Shown here: in pieces, positions 8,412-16,277 of the stretch | How positions within the stretch are numbered: the stretch's first letter is position 1 | How the letters are laid out: every line of letters starts with the position of its first letter | Assembly (NCBI GenBank): GCA_963624975.1 | Contig: CAVFRF010000075.1 | Span: 1 to 26,939 of the forward strand | Reading direction: 5' to 3' | Length of the DNA: 26,939 bases | Source of the DNA: CAVLCC01 sp963624975 | Lineage (GTDB): Bacteria > Actinomycetota > Coriobacteriia > Coriobacteriales > CADBOM01 | The notes under the pieces: generated by a model | Told to the model about the DNA's origin: nothing | Databases searched by the model: none | What the model saw: the letters and a program-made list of their open reading frames with translations, nothing else | Made by a program: the position numbers and the translations under genes

Positions 8412-11400
8412 CTATGCGCGCCTCCTGCTGCGGACGGCTGCGACTGTCAGAGCTGCGCCGAGCAGCGCCGCGATCGCGGCCGCGCCCGCGCATGGGCCCG
8501 CCGCGTCGGCGGTCTTCGCGAGCGTGCCCGAGCCGCCGCCGCCCTCGCCCGACGGGTCGTCGGGAGAGGGCGCGGGGCCGGGAACCTTCTCCCACTGGGC
8601 GTAGAGCGTGATGGTCTCGTACTCGTCGGCCAGCCCGAACACCTCGGCGCCGTCGGCATACGCCGTGCCCGAGCCGTCGGCCGCCGTGTTCCATCCCGCG
8701 AACGCGTACCCGTCGCGCGCGAACGCGTTGCCGTCCAGCTCGTCCTCGTCGTTGGCCAGGATCCTCTGCTCGCGCGTCTCCCCCGAGCCGTCGTTGGCGT
8801 CGAAGACCACCGTGTAGTAGTCGCGCTCCCACTGCGCCCAAAGCGTCACGACTTCATCGGAATCCGCCGCCAGGTCCAGCACCTCGGCCTCGTCGTCGAA
8901 GTGACGCCCGGACCCGTCGGCCTCGGTGTTCCAGCCCCTGAAGGTGCAGTCCTCCATGGTCATCGTGGACTTCTCCAGCCTGGAGGGCGTGCCGAAGAAC
9001 ATCCTCTGCGAGTCCATGCACCCCACGTCGCCGCCGTTGCCGTTGAACTCCACCCACCAGCTGTCGGCAGTGTACTGGGCGTACAGCGTGACCGTGGCGC
9101 CCTCCTCGGAGGCGAGGTTTAGCACCTCGGCCCGGTCGGCGTACGCGGCGCCGCTCCACTCCGGCGCGAGCGTCCAGCAGGCAAAGCTGCTGTGAGTTTT
9201 GAAAAACGCATTGAGCGAGAGTTCCTGCGGAGAGTCATACTCGAACGTCTGATCCACCATGCCGCCTACTCCGCCGTTTGCGTTAAACACCACCTTGTAG
9301 CGGATGGGATTGCTGTGAACCTGAATTGTTGTCTGCCCGTTTACCGTGATTGTCTGCGTGCCCAGCGTGGTGTCGCCATCTTGCCAGGCTGGGTCCGTGC
9401 CCGTGGCGGTGTATTCGGAGAAGCGGTACCCGGCGTCGTGATTGGTAACCGCTATGCCGAGCGTCGAGCCCACGGGCACGTCTGAGAGCTGCGTTGCCGA
9501 GCCGCCGCCAGCACCTCCGCTCGTGAACGCGGCCCCGCAGTGCCCGTCGCCCACGACCTGCACGTCGCAGTAGTCGAGCCACGCCATGCCCGATCCGTCG
9601 GCGGCGACTTCTATGTTCTTGCCCGTGGTCCTAAAGCCGTCGAGGCCGATGCCGTAGGTGCCCGGGACAACGTTTTCCAAAGTGTAGACGCCGGGCGCCT
9701 GCGGGTCCTCGTCGAAGTAGCCGTAGATGCCCCCGCCCGCGGCGAGCGTCAGCGAGTTGCCAAGCCCGGACGCCGGCACGCCGTTTCGTGTGACCACGAT
9801 GCTCACGTGGCCCTGGCCCGCCCACCTGGCCGTGAGCGTGGCGCCCGTGGTCTTGCCGTCCTCGCCGAGCGCGCACAGGTTGACCACCGTCGCGCCGTCT
9901 GGCCACATGCTGCCGACCGCCAGGTCGTTCGTCCAGCCGAGGAACCTCTTGCCAGCGGGCGCGTCGAACCGCAGCGAGGCGAGCGCGGCCGGCTCGTCGA
10001 ACGTCATCGTCTGCATGTACGGGCCGACGCCGGCCTCTCCGCCCTCGAAGGTCACCGTGTACTCGCAGGGTTTCCAAATAGCGTAGAGGGTTGCAACCCC
10101 GTCGCCCGTCTCGTCGAGGTCCTCCACCGTGGAGCCGGCCTCTATGCGCGTGCCGGTGCCGTCGGCCCTGGTGTTCCACGAGTCGAACCCGTATCCAGGC
10201 AGCGAATATCCGCAGGCAGGCACCCGGAAGGCGCTGCCGTGCTTGAGCTTGGTCATGGTTTCGGTGCTGCCCGCAATTGCGGTGCTGGCGTCAGCCGGCT
10301 TATTCGAGTCGAACTCCAGATCGTAGGAAGTCGCAATCCAGTTTGCATACAGCGTGACGCTTTCCATGCCGCCTTCGGCCCACTTGCCGTCAGCGTCGGT
10401 GTAGTGGCCGCGCGAGGGCAGCAAGGTCCCGTCGGTTTCCGCAATCTTCATCGCTTTGCCAAGCGCCGTGATGGGAGATGCGTCGTAATAGCCTTCCAGC
10501 ACATAGCCCGCACGCGCTGGCGCGACAATGTCCGAAAGCGCGGTTTCGCCCTTGCATACGGTGGCCGTGCCATCGGTACCGCCCTGGCCATCTATCGTTA
10601 CGGCGCACGTTTTGTACAAGGTTCCTTCTTCGCCGGCCTTCACCTTGCCGCCGTAAGCAATTCCATCGGCTGTTTTCGCACGTTGCACCGCGGAATTCTG
10701 CGGGAACCACAAGTACAGCCTGCCACCGTCCTGCGCGTACACGTCCTCCATGCCGTACGCGGGGTCGACGCCCTCGGTTGAGATGGAGCTCACCTTCGTG
10801 CCCTTCGCGGCGCCCGACAGCGCCACGGTGGTGAGCGAGAGCTTGTCGCCCCTCTGGTTGATGGGGGTGTCGCTCATGCTCGCGTTCACGCTGCCGCCGA
10901 TGATGCTGATGGTGGTCTTGGAACTGTGGCTGCCGATCTTGGTGATCTTGCCCGTGGGCGTGACGGTGCCGCCGCTGATGTTGATGCTCACGGTCTTCTT
11001 TCCGCCGCCGATCAGGTAGCCAGAACTGCCAGATATGCCTATCTGACCGCCGCTGATGTCTACGCTGGTGGTTTTTGTCCCGTTGCTGGTGCTCCCTATA
11101 ACTGCGTTATATTTACCATCAATCCCGCTGTAGGTGGCAGTAACTACGCCGCCAGATATGCTGATATTCGACCCAGAGCCGCCCCATTGACCGCCACCGC
11201 CGCCAATGGCGCAAGAGTATGCTTTGCCTCCGTATGCTTCTACCGTGCCACCCTTGATGGCGATGCCGTCGGCGTCGCCGCCCCAGCCGCCGCCGATGCC
11301 GGCTCCGCCCCAGTTGCCCGACGCGTGCACTTTGCCGCCGTTGATCACGATGTTGTGGGCTTCTCCGCCACGGCCAGATGACCTGAAGGCTCCGCCGATG

Positions 11401-12278
11401 CCAGCTCCGTTTTCGCCGCCGTAAGCCTCGACTTCGCCGCCGTTGATGGTGATGTTATAGGCGCTTCCCGCGCATCCGCCGCCGATGCCGGCTCCGCCGC
11501 CCACATCGCGAAGCGCTTGCGTGCCTCCACCATTTGCATGAACGTAGCCGCCATTGATGGTGAGGCCGTCGAGACTACCACCGTCGCCTCCGCCAAGGCC
11601 GGCGCAATTATCCCCGCCTCGGGCATAGATCCTGCCGCTTTCGATCACGATGTTTCCCGTGATGCTTTCGCCCACAGCCAAAAAACTCGAAGACCCGATG
11701 CCGGCTCCACCGTCAATAATCGAGAAACTACCTGTAGCGCGCAGCGTTCCCCATTTCGAGTGGTCCTGCGTGTCGAACACGAGCTTGGTATTGGTGCCAT
11801 TTTTCTGGATGCCCGGGCTACCGAGATAGCCCGATACCTTGGCGGTGCCGCCGGGGGTGGTGAGGATGGTCACCGTGCCGCCATGATCGCCGATGTTGAT
11901 AGCCGGCGTTCTGGACCCGTGGTTCGAGGTGCTGTTCGTGTCGATGTTGAGGCCGTCCTCGAGGATGAGCGTCACGTCGGCGCCGTGGCCATCGACGTCC
12001 ACGAACATGTTCGAGCTCTTGCCCTTGAGGCTGTAGGTGCCGCCCTGTACGATCTCGACCGTGGTGTTGGCGGAAGCCTTGCCCACGTCGTACTCCTCGC
12101 CGGGAGCGAGGGTCTTGGTGTGCCAGTTGTTCGACGACGACTCGCCCTCCTCGGCGTAAGACGACGTGCTGCCCGCCCCCACGGCCAGCACGCACGCCGC
12201 CACGAGCGCAAGCGACACGAGCATCGCGCGACGCCCGCCGCGTCTCCGAGGATTTTCAGTTGCAGAATTCCTACGCAT
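8412..12278 (-). CDS. Gly-rich beta-helix and InlB-repeat surface protein with LAKTAD sorting signal, 1288 aa
   Basis: A large exported protein with no recognisable catalytic motif. Residues 1-42 are a signal peptide with a very basic N-region (RRR, RR) and a hydrophobic core ending near SSYA. About 50-540 is a repetitive, Gly-rich beta-solenoid whose rungs read GAGIGGG followed by NGG-V-A-GG. This resembles the Cthe_2159-type carbohydrate-binding beta-helix (Pfam PF14262), so polysaccharide binding is plausible. About 555-1230 carries some six InlB B/Flg_new-like repeats, recognisable by F-x-GW-x-T and the closing LYAQW/LYANW. A different, less regular segment lies near 830-950. The C-terminus has a Pro/Gly linker, LAKTAD (1253-1258), a hydrophobic stretch and RSRRRA. 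The ribosome site is weak, so the start could be Met19. It is probably an adhesin or glycan-binding protein. Confidence 0.85.
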   Translation of the reverse strand: MRRNSATENPRRRGGRRAMLVSLALVAACVLAVGAGSTSSYAEEGESSSNNWHTKTLAPGEEYDVGKASANTTVEIVQGGTYSLKGKSSNMFVDVDGHGADVTLILEDGLNIDTNSTSNHGSRTPAINIGDHGGTVTILTTPGGTAKVSGYLGSPGIQKNGTNTKLVFDTQDHSKWGTLRATGSFSIIDGGAGIGSSSFLAVGESITGNIVIESGRIYARGGDNCAGLGGGDGGSLDGLTINGGYVHANGGGTQALRDVGGGAGIGGGCAGSAYNITINGGEVEAYGGENGAGIGGAFRSSGRGGEAHNIVINGGKVHASGNWGGAGIGGGWGGDADGIAIKGGTVEAYGGKAYSCAIGGGGGQWGGSGSNISISGGVVTATYSGIDGKYNAVIGSTSNGTKTTSVDISGGQIGISGSSGYLIGGGKKTVSINISGGTVTPTGKITKIGSHSSKTTISIIGGSVNASMSDTPINQRGDKLSLTTVALSGAAKGTKVSSISTEGVDPAYGMEDVYAQDGGRLYLWFPQNSAVQRAKTADGIAYGGKVKAGEEGTLYKTCAVTIDGQGGTDGTATVCKGETALSDIVAPARAGYVLEGYYDASPITALGKAMKIAETDGTLLPSRGHYTDADGKWAEGGMESVTLYANWIATSYDLEFDSNKPADASTAIAGSTETMTKLKHGSAFRVPACGYSLPGYGFDSWNTRADGTGTRIEAGSTVEDLDETGDGVATLYAIWKPCEYTVTFEGGEAGVGPYMQTMTFDEPAALASLRFDAPAGKRFLGWTNDLAVGSMWPDGATVVNLCALGEDGKTTGATLTARWAGQGHVSIVVTRNGVPASGLGNSLTLAAGGGIYGYFDEDPQAPGVYTLENVVPGTYGIGLDGFRTTGKNIEVAADGSGMAWLDYCDVQVVGDGHCGAAFTSGGAGGGSATQLSDVPVGSTLGIAVTNHDAGYRFSEYTATGTDPAWQDGDTTLGTQTITVNGQTTIQVHSNPIRYKVVFNANGGVGGMVDQTFEYDSPQELSLNAFFKTHSSFACWTLAPEWSGAAYADRAEVLNLASEEGATVTLYAQYTADSWWVEFNGNGGDVGCMDSQRMFFGTPSRLEKSTMTMEDCTFRGWNTEADGSGRHFDDEAEVLDLAADSDEVVTLWAQWERDYYTVVFDANDGSGETREQRILANDEDELDGNAFARDGYAFAGWNTAADGSGTAYADGAEVFGLADEYETITLYAQWEKVPGPAPSPDDPSGEGGGGSGTLAKTADAAGPCAGAAAIAALLGAALTVAAVRSRRRA

Positions 12279-12586
12279 GATGGCCCCACACTGCCTTTCG
12301 CCGAACTCGCTTTTCTCCCCTGCACATTTATATATGCGTTCAATTTTAAATCATTTCATGGCTACGCTGAGCGGGTTTGCCAAGATAGTTCTCCGTTTTG
12401 GCCGTTACCATGCATATATTCAATTTTCACTTAAGAATTTCCCCGGCATCGGGCCGGATGAGCAGGGGTTCCAAGGGAAGAGCACTCCCCCTGCGATCGA
12501 GGATTGCGTGCCGCCGCACGGCGAGTGCGCCGGCGTTCCTCGATGTCCTATTCCAAGTTCCAAATTGCGAGAAAGTAGTTCGACTT
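12279..12586. other. Divergent intergenic region between the 1288-aa surface protein and the BASS transporter
   Basis: This 308-bp gap is unusually AT-rich at 12325-12440 for this GC-rich window. Two copies of TTCAATTTT start exactly 80 bp apart (12339 and 12419). Each is preceded by an ATATAT tract that could serve as a -10: TATAAA at 12332-12327 on the minus strand and TATATT at 12415-12420 on the plus strand. No convincing -35 accompanies either. Between 12462 and 12494 there is a GCAGGGG/CCCCTGC stem with a 19-nt loop in the likely leader of the transporter. No gene was recognised here; a 63-residue in-frame extension of the transporter lacks family similarity and was excluded. Confidence 0.55.
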
Positions 12587-13600
12587 ATGAAAACGCTAGG
12601 AAAGATCAGTAGATTTGCGTCCAAATGGATGGCCGCGTTCGCGGTGCTGGGAGGCATCGTGGCCATCGCCGCAGGCGACTTCGTGCATGCGGTGCTGCCC
12701 ACCAGCTGGATCAACCCGCTCCTGGGCATCGTGATGTTCGGCATGGGCATGACGCTGAGCTTCGAAGATTTCAAGGTGGTGTTCACCAAGCCCAAGGCCG
12801 TAATCGTGGGCATCTTGTCGCAGTTCATCATCATGCCGTTTCTGGCATGGGCGCTGTGCCAGGTGTTCCAGCTGCCCACCGAGCTTGCCGTGGGCGTGAT
12901 CCTGGTGGGCTGCTGCCCCGGCGGCACGGCTTCCAACGTGATCACCTACCTGGCCAAGGGCGACGTGGCGCTGTCGGTGGGCATGACCTCGTGCACCACC
13001 ATCCTGGCTCCGGTGGTCACGCCCATGCTGGTGCTGCTGCTTGCCGGCGAATCCATCGACGTGTCGTATGCCAGCATGCTCACTTCCATCGTGCAGGTGG
13101 TGCTGGTGCCCATCGTGCTGGGCTTCATCATCAACGCGGTGGCCCCCAAGCTCACCCGCAAGCTTGCCACGGTTCTGCCCCTGGTGTCGGTGGTGGCCAT
13201 CGTGATCACCATCATGGCAGTGGTGGCCTCCAGCGCTGCGGCTCTCGTGAACGTGGGCTGGCTCGTGATCGGCGTGGTGGTGCTCCACAACCTGTGCGGT
13301 CTTGCGCTGGGCTACTTCGCAGGACGCATGATGGGGCTTTCGCGCGCGCAGATGCACACCGTGTCCATCGAGGTGGGTATGCAGAACTCGGGCCTTGCCA
13401 CCTCGCTTGCGGCCACGCACTTCGCGATGTACCCGATGGCCGCCGTACCCGGAGCCGTGTTCAGCGTGTGGCACAACATCTCGGGCGCCATCTACGCCAA
13501 CATCGTGGCGGGCATGATCGAGCGCGAAGAGACCCGCGAGGCAGGCGCCTCGGAGGGCGATGTCGACCAGACGGACGTTGCAACAGCCGAGGCCAAGTAG
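12587..13600 (+). CDS. BASS-family (bile acid:sodium symporter) transporter, 337 aa
   Basis: An inner-membrane secondary transporter of the bile acid:Na+ symporter family, predicted to have about ten membrane segments. Two family hallmarks are visible: GCCPGGTASN at residues 108-117, which lies at the Na+/substrate crossover in known structures, and EVGMQNSG at 262-269. The length is typical for bacterial members. Bacterial homologues carry bile acids, pantoate or other organic anions, so the name does not fix the substrate. The ATG at 12587 gives a normal N-terminus. It is preceded by a modest GAGAAAG ribosome site. The frame stays open for 63 codons upstream, but that part reads as non-membrane, unconserved sequence. 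The C-terminus is a short acidic tail. The next gene begins 124 bp later with its own promoter. Confidence 0.9.
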   Translation: MKTLGKISRFASKWMAAFAVLGGIVAIAAGDFVHAVLPTSWINPLLGIVMFGMGMTLSFEDFKVVFTKPKAVIVGILSQFIIMPFLAWALCQVFQLPTELAVGVILVGCCPGGTASNVITYLAKGDVALSVGMTSCTTILAPVVTPMLVLLLAGESIDVSYASMLTSIVQVVLVPIVLGFIINAVAPKLTRKLATVLPLVSVVAIVITIMAVVASSAAALVNVGWLVIGVVVLHNLCGLALGYFAGRMMGLSRAQMHTVSIEVGMQNSGLATSLAATHFAMYPMAAVPGAVFSVWHNISGAIYANIVAGMIEREETREAGASEGDVDQTDVATAEAK

Positions 13601-13637
13601 CCAATTTGCGCTTTCCAGCAGCTAGATGTCTTAAAGA

Positions 13638-13646
13638 TGCTATAAT
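13638..13646 (+). promoter_or_regulatory. Extended -10 promoter of the DUF4430-like surface protein gene
   Basis: TGC directly followed by a consensus TATAAT (13641-13646) makes an extended -10 element, which often works without a strong -35; none is seen. Transcription would start near 13653, leaving a leader of about 72 nt. The leader holds two CAGTTTGAA copies (13670 and 13704) and a 7-bp GAAGCTG/CAGCTTC hairpin (13676-13696) before the AAAGGGG ribosome site. Confidence 0.7.
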
Positions 13647-13724
13647 TTCCAGACTTGTGTTTGGAAAGGCAGTTTGAAGCTGTGGGCAGCAGCTTCGCAA
13701 AATCAGTTTGAAAGGGGTACCGCA

Positions 13725-14915
13725 ATGCAGGACAGTTCCGCACGCCAGACCCTGGCACAGCGTATCTTCGCAGTGCTGATGGTCATGGTGCTCGCCGTAG
13801 GACTCATGCCTTCGATGGCCTTTGGCGCCGAAGACATCGCTTCCGACGACAACACCGCTGGCACCGTGACCTTCACCGTCGTGAAGGGCGTTAGCGAGTG
13901 GACCGGAGTCAACACTCTGGTGAACAAGAGCTACAAGTTCGAAGAGGGAGCCACGCTTGGCGACCTGTTCGCCGCAGCCAAGGAGGCCGGCGACATCAAG
14001 GATTACAAGTTCGCCGACTCCGGTTATGGCAGCTATCTCAGCTCCATCACGCTGGCCGATGGCACCGAGCTTGCCAACGCTGCCGATTTGTCCACGTACT
14101 GGGCCAACTACAAGAACGGCGATTATGCTCAGGGCGAGACCGACTGCACCGAGGGCGACCTGCTCAAGGACGGCGACGCCTTCGGATTCGCATGGGAGAC
14201 ATATCCCTCGCTCGTTGGACCTTCTACGGATCAGTGGAACACGCTGGCGCATAACTCCAAGCAGAGCACGGGCATGATTGGCAAGGGCGGCAGCGGCTCC
14301 GTTACCTTCACCTTGGTCCAGGGCGTTAGCAGCTACACCGGCCCCAACGCTGTCGTGAATCTTTACTACAACTTCGAGACCGACAGCGGCAAGACTCTGG
14401 GCGACCTTTTCGAAGCTGCAAAGAACGCAAAGGACATCTCCGACTACAGCTTCAAGGACACTGGAATGGGAGAGTATCTCTATTCCGTCACGCTTGCAGA
14501 CGGCACGGTGCTCACCAATGCATCCGATAACTCGACGTACTGGGCCAACTACAAGAACGGCACGTACGCTTCGGGCGCGACAGATTGCACCAAGAGCGAC
14601 GTGATCAAGGACGGCGATGCCTTCGGATTCGCATGGGAGACATATCCCTCGCTCATCGGCCCCTCTAAGGACCAGTGGAATTCGGTGGCAAAGAGTGCCG
14701 TGGCTTCCGACCAGATCGTGAAGCACGAGCAGCAGACCACTCCCGACGATCCCACGAAGGAAGAGGACAACAACAAGAAGACCAGCGACAAGACGGCCAC
14801 CAAGTCCACGCTGGCAAAGACCGCCGACTCCAACGTCGCGCTGTTCGCCGGCATGTTCGCGATGGCATCTGTCGCAGTTGCAGGCATCGCAATTGCCCGC
14901 CGCCGCAGGGCATAG
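13725..14915 (+). CDS. Surface protein with two tandem DUF4430-like domains and LAKTAD sorting signal, 396 aa
   Basis: An exported, probably wall-anchored protein of unknown ligand. The signal peptide spans residues 1-35 and ends AFGA before EDIA. Two homologous domains follow, at about 46-178 and 187-325. Each has a T-L-GDLF segment, a conserved TYWANYKNG, and a closing DGDAFGFAWETYPSL. The W-NG and DGD pattern resembles DUF4430 (Pfam PF14478), a fold found in surface and cobalamin-carrier-like proteins, so small-ligand or glycan binding is possible but unproven. A Lys/Asp/Thr-rich spacer leads to LAKTAD (363-368), a membrane segment and RRRRA. The ATG at 13725 is chosen because AAAGGGG lies 8 nt upstream and the signal peptide then has a normal length. 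The two domains share near-identical DNA, pointing to a recent internal duplication. Confidence 0.88.
   Translation: MQDSSARQTLAQRIFAVLMVMVLAVGLMPSMAFGAEDIASDDNTAGTVTFTVVKGVSEWTGVNTLVNKSYKFEEGATLGDLFAAAKEAGDIKDYKFADSGYGSYLSSITLADGTELANAADLSTYWANYKNGDYAQGETDCTEGDLLKDGDAFGFAWETYPSLVGPSTDQWNTLAHNSKQSTGMIGKGGSGSVTFTLVQGVSSYTGPNAVVNLYYNFETDSGKTLGDLFEAAKNAKDISDYSFKDTGMGEYLYSVTLADGTVLTNASDNSTYWANYKNGTYASGATDCTKSDVIKDGDAFGFAWETYPSLIGPSKDQWNSVAKSAVASDQIVKHEQQTTPDDPTKEEDNNKKTSDKTATKSTLAKTADSNVALFAGMFAMASVAVAGIAIARRRRA
14178..14213 (+). repeat. 36-bp exact repeat, copy 1, within the DUF4430-like gene
   Basis: These 36 bases recur without mismatch at 14619-14654, 441 bp (147 codons) downstream. They encode AFGFAWETYPSL in both domains. 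Identity extends upstream with a single change (GAC/GAT), and a TACTGGGCCAACTACAAG block about 80 bp earlier is also shared. Confidence 0.95.
14619..14654 (+). repeat. 36-bp exact repeat, copy 2, within the DUF4430-like gene
   Basis: Second copy of the repeat at 14178-14213. Silent sites match as well, which indicates recent duplication or gene conversion rather than protein-level selection alone. Confidence 0.95.
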
Positions 14916-14936
14916 CTTCTAGCAAGCACATAGAAA

Positions 14937-14984
14937 GCCAAAGAGGGGCCACGTTCAAACGAACGCGGCCCCTCTTCTTTTGGC
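14937..14984. terminator. Bidirectional intrinsic terminator (DUF4430-like gene / Ntn hydrolase gene)
   Basis: Arms 14941-14956 and 14961-14976 pair over 16 positions with one A-C mismatch and a 4-nt AAAC loop. GCCA/TGGC extends the base. The plus-strand 3' side continues CTTCTTTT, a good U-tract, and the minus side reads CTTTGGCTTTC. It lies between convergent genes. Confidence 0.88.
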
Positions 14985-15008
14985 ATCTGCACTGGCTGCC
15001 AGCGGATC

Positions 15009-16103
15009 CTAATAATCCACGCCGTAATTGAACACGTCCTCCCAATTGCGGCGGATGGCTATCTGGGCGGTGAGGTTCTGGTTGTCGTACACAATCGACC
15101 ATTGCGTGTTGCTGGTGATGTCCCCGGGCTTGGGGTCCTGCGATGCAGCAACGAGCGCATCCCATGCGGCACCTTCGCCGAAGTTGCCGCGCTCCCTCTC
15201 CATCACGTCCAGCACCGCGTCGTAGCGCTCGCGGCCGTGACCGTACGCGCCGTTCTTCTGATGCGGCAGCACCTTGTCCTTGTACATCACGTAGAAGTTG
15301 GTGGTCGCCGGCGTGGGCGTGGCCACAAGCTCGCGCGCTTCGGAGTCGCAGTCGAACTCCACGACGCGCCCGTCGCCCGAGGCATCGGTGATGTAGAAGT
15401 GGTAGTCGCGCCCACTGGAGGCCAGCATGTCGTAGCCCCGCAGCAGATCCACGGCCTCTGCGGTGGTGGCTGCGCGGTCGAGCACGAGGCGAACCACCAG
15501 CGATGCCGGCAGGGTCGGCTTGCCGGTGTCGTGATGCACCGGCTCGCTGTCGAGGGTGAGAATCGCGATGGAAACGCCCTTCTCGTTCATGCCGTCGATG
15601 CACACGAAGGGTGCCAGCAGGCAGGAGAGTTTCTTGGTCAGCGACTCTTCGGGCGCATTGGCCGAGATGTCGTCGAGTGCCACCGTGCCAACCGACCTGT
15701 AGCCGCCCTTGGGCGCGCAATATGTGAGCAGCGCCGACGAGTCGTATGCGAAGTCGTAGTTGCGGCCCATCAGCACCCCGTTGCCCTCCTCGGCCATGGT
15801 AAACGCGGTGCAGCCGAAGTTGGGCGGCTCCACCTTTACCGGCACCATGGGCAGCGCCTCCCTGAGCATCGCGTCGATCATCGACTGGTCGTCGTGGATA
15901 CCTCTGGCGATCACGGCATCGAGGTCGTAGTCGTAAAGTACCTCCATGCTGTAGAGGTTGTAGCCATCGTCGTACTGGGTGAGCTTCTCGATGGTGTCGA
16001 CGGTGCGCTTGCGCGGGTGCGCGATCGTGGCTGCCGGCACGGCTATGGCGGCGGCAGCTGCAGCTCCCAGCGCCGCGATGGCTCCGATGGTCGTCTTCTT
16101 CAT
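15009..16103 (-). CDS. Secreted Ntn hydrolase, choloylglycine hydrolase / penicillin acylase / C45 superfamily, 364 aa
   Basis: A linear-amide C-N hydrolase with an export signal. The signal peptide spans about residues 1-28 (MKKTT, Ala-rich core, ending ATIA). A propeptide follows up to the Gly-Cys pair GCTAF, where Cys98 would become the N-terminal nucleophile after self-cleavage. Arg114 and Asp117 lie in GRNYD. Their spacing from Cys (+16 and +19) equals that of Cys2, Arg18 and Asp21 in bile salt hydrolases. A GMNEKGVSIAIL segment with Asn173 also matches the family. Possible substrates are N-acyl amides such as conjugated bile salts, N-acyl homoserine lactones or penicillin V; none can be chosen from sequence alone. 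The start at 16103 has AAAGGA 8 nt upstream. A BASS transporter lies 1.4 kb away on the other strand. No wall anchor is seen, so it is released or retained by charge. Confidence 0.87.
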   Translation of the reverse strand: MKKTTIGAIAALGAAAAAAIAVPAATIAHPRKRTVDTIEKLTQYDDGYNLYSMEVLYDYDLDAVIARGIHDDQSMIDAMLREALPMVPVKVEPPNFGCTAFTMAEEGNGVLMGRNYDFAYDSSALLTYCAPKGGYRSVGTVALDDISANAPEESLTKKLSCLLAPFVCIDGMNEKGVSIAILTLDSEPVHHDTGKPTLPASLVVRLVLDRAATTAEAVDLLRGYDMLASSGRDYHFYITDASGDGRVVEFDCDSEARELVATPTPATTNFYVMYKDKVLPHQKNGAYGHGRERYDAVLDVMERERGNFGEGAAWDALVAASQDPKPGDITSNTQWSIVYDNQNLTAQIAIRRNWEDVFNYGVDY

Positions 16104-16214
16104 AAGCGATTCCTTTCGATCGAAAGCCCGACCCGCAGAAGGCCGGGCAAAGCCCGCGTTTGCGTTTTGCGTCTGCGTCAACATGCTCGAAATCGAACTT
16201 ACCACAAAATGCTG

Positions 16215-16251
16215 GAGAGCCGGAGGGGAATTGCACTCCCCTCCGGCTCTC
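16215..16251 (-). terminator. Intrinsic terminator of the 2003-aa surface protein gene
   Basis: A perfect 15-bp inverted repeat (16215-16229 and 16237-16251) with a 7-nt loop begins 27 bp beyond the stop codon. The minus-strand continuation is CAGCATTTTG, giving a short T-run. It lies between this gene and the Ntn hydrolase gene downstream on the same strand, so the two are separate transcripts. Confidence 0.85.
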
Positions 16252-16277
16252 ATTCACAGCTCGTGCATGCTTTGCGC

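Noticed and set aside
12398..12586. A 63-residue N-terminal extension of the BASS transporter
   Set aside because: The extension lacks family similarity and crosses the AT-rich promoter area. Starting at 12587 gives a normal family N-terminus and length.
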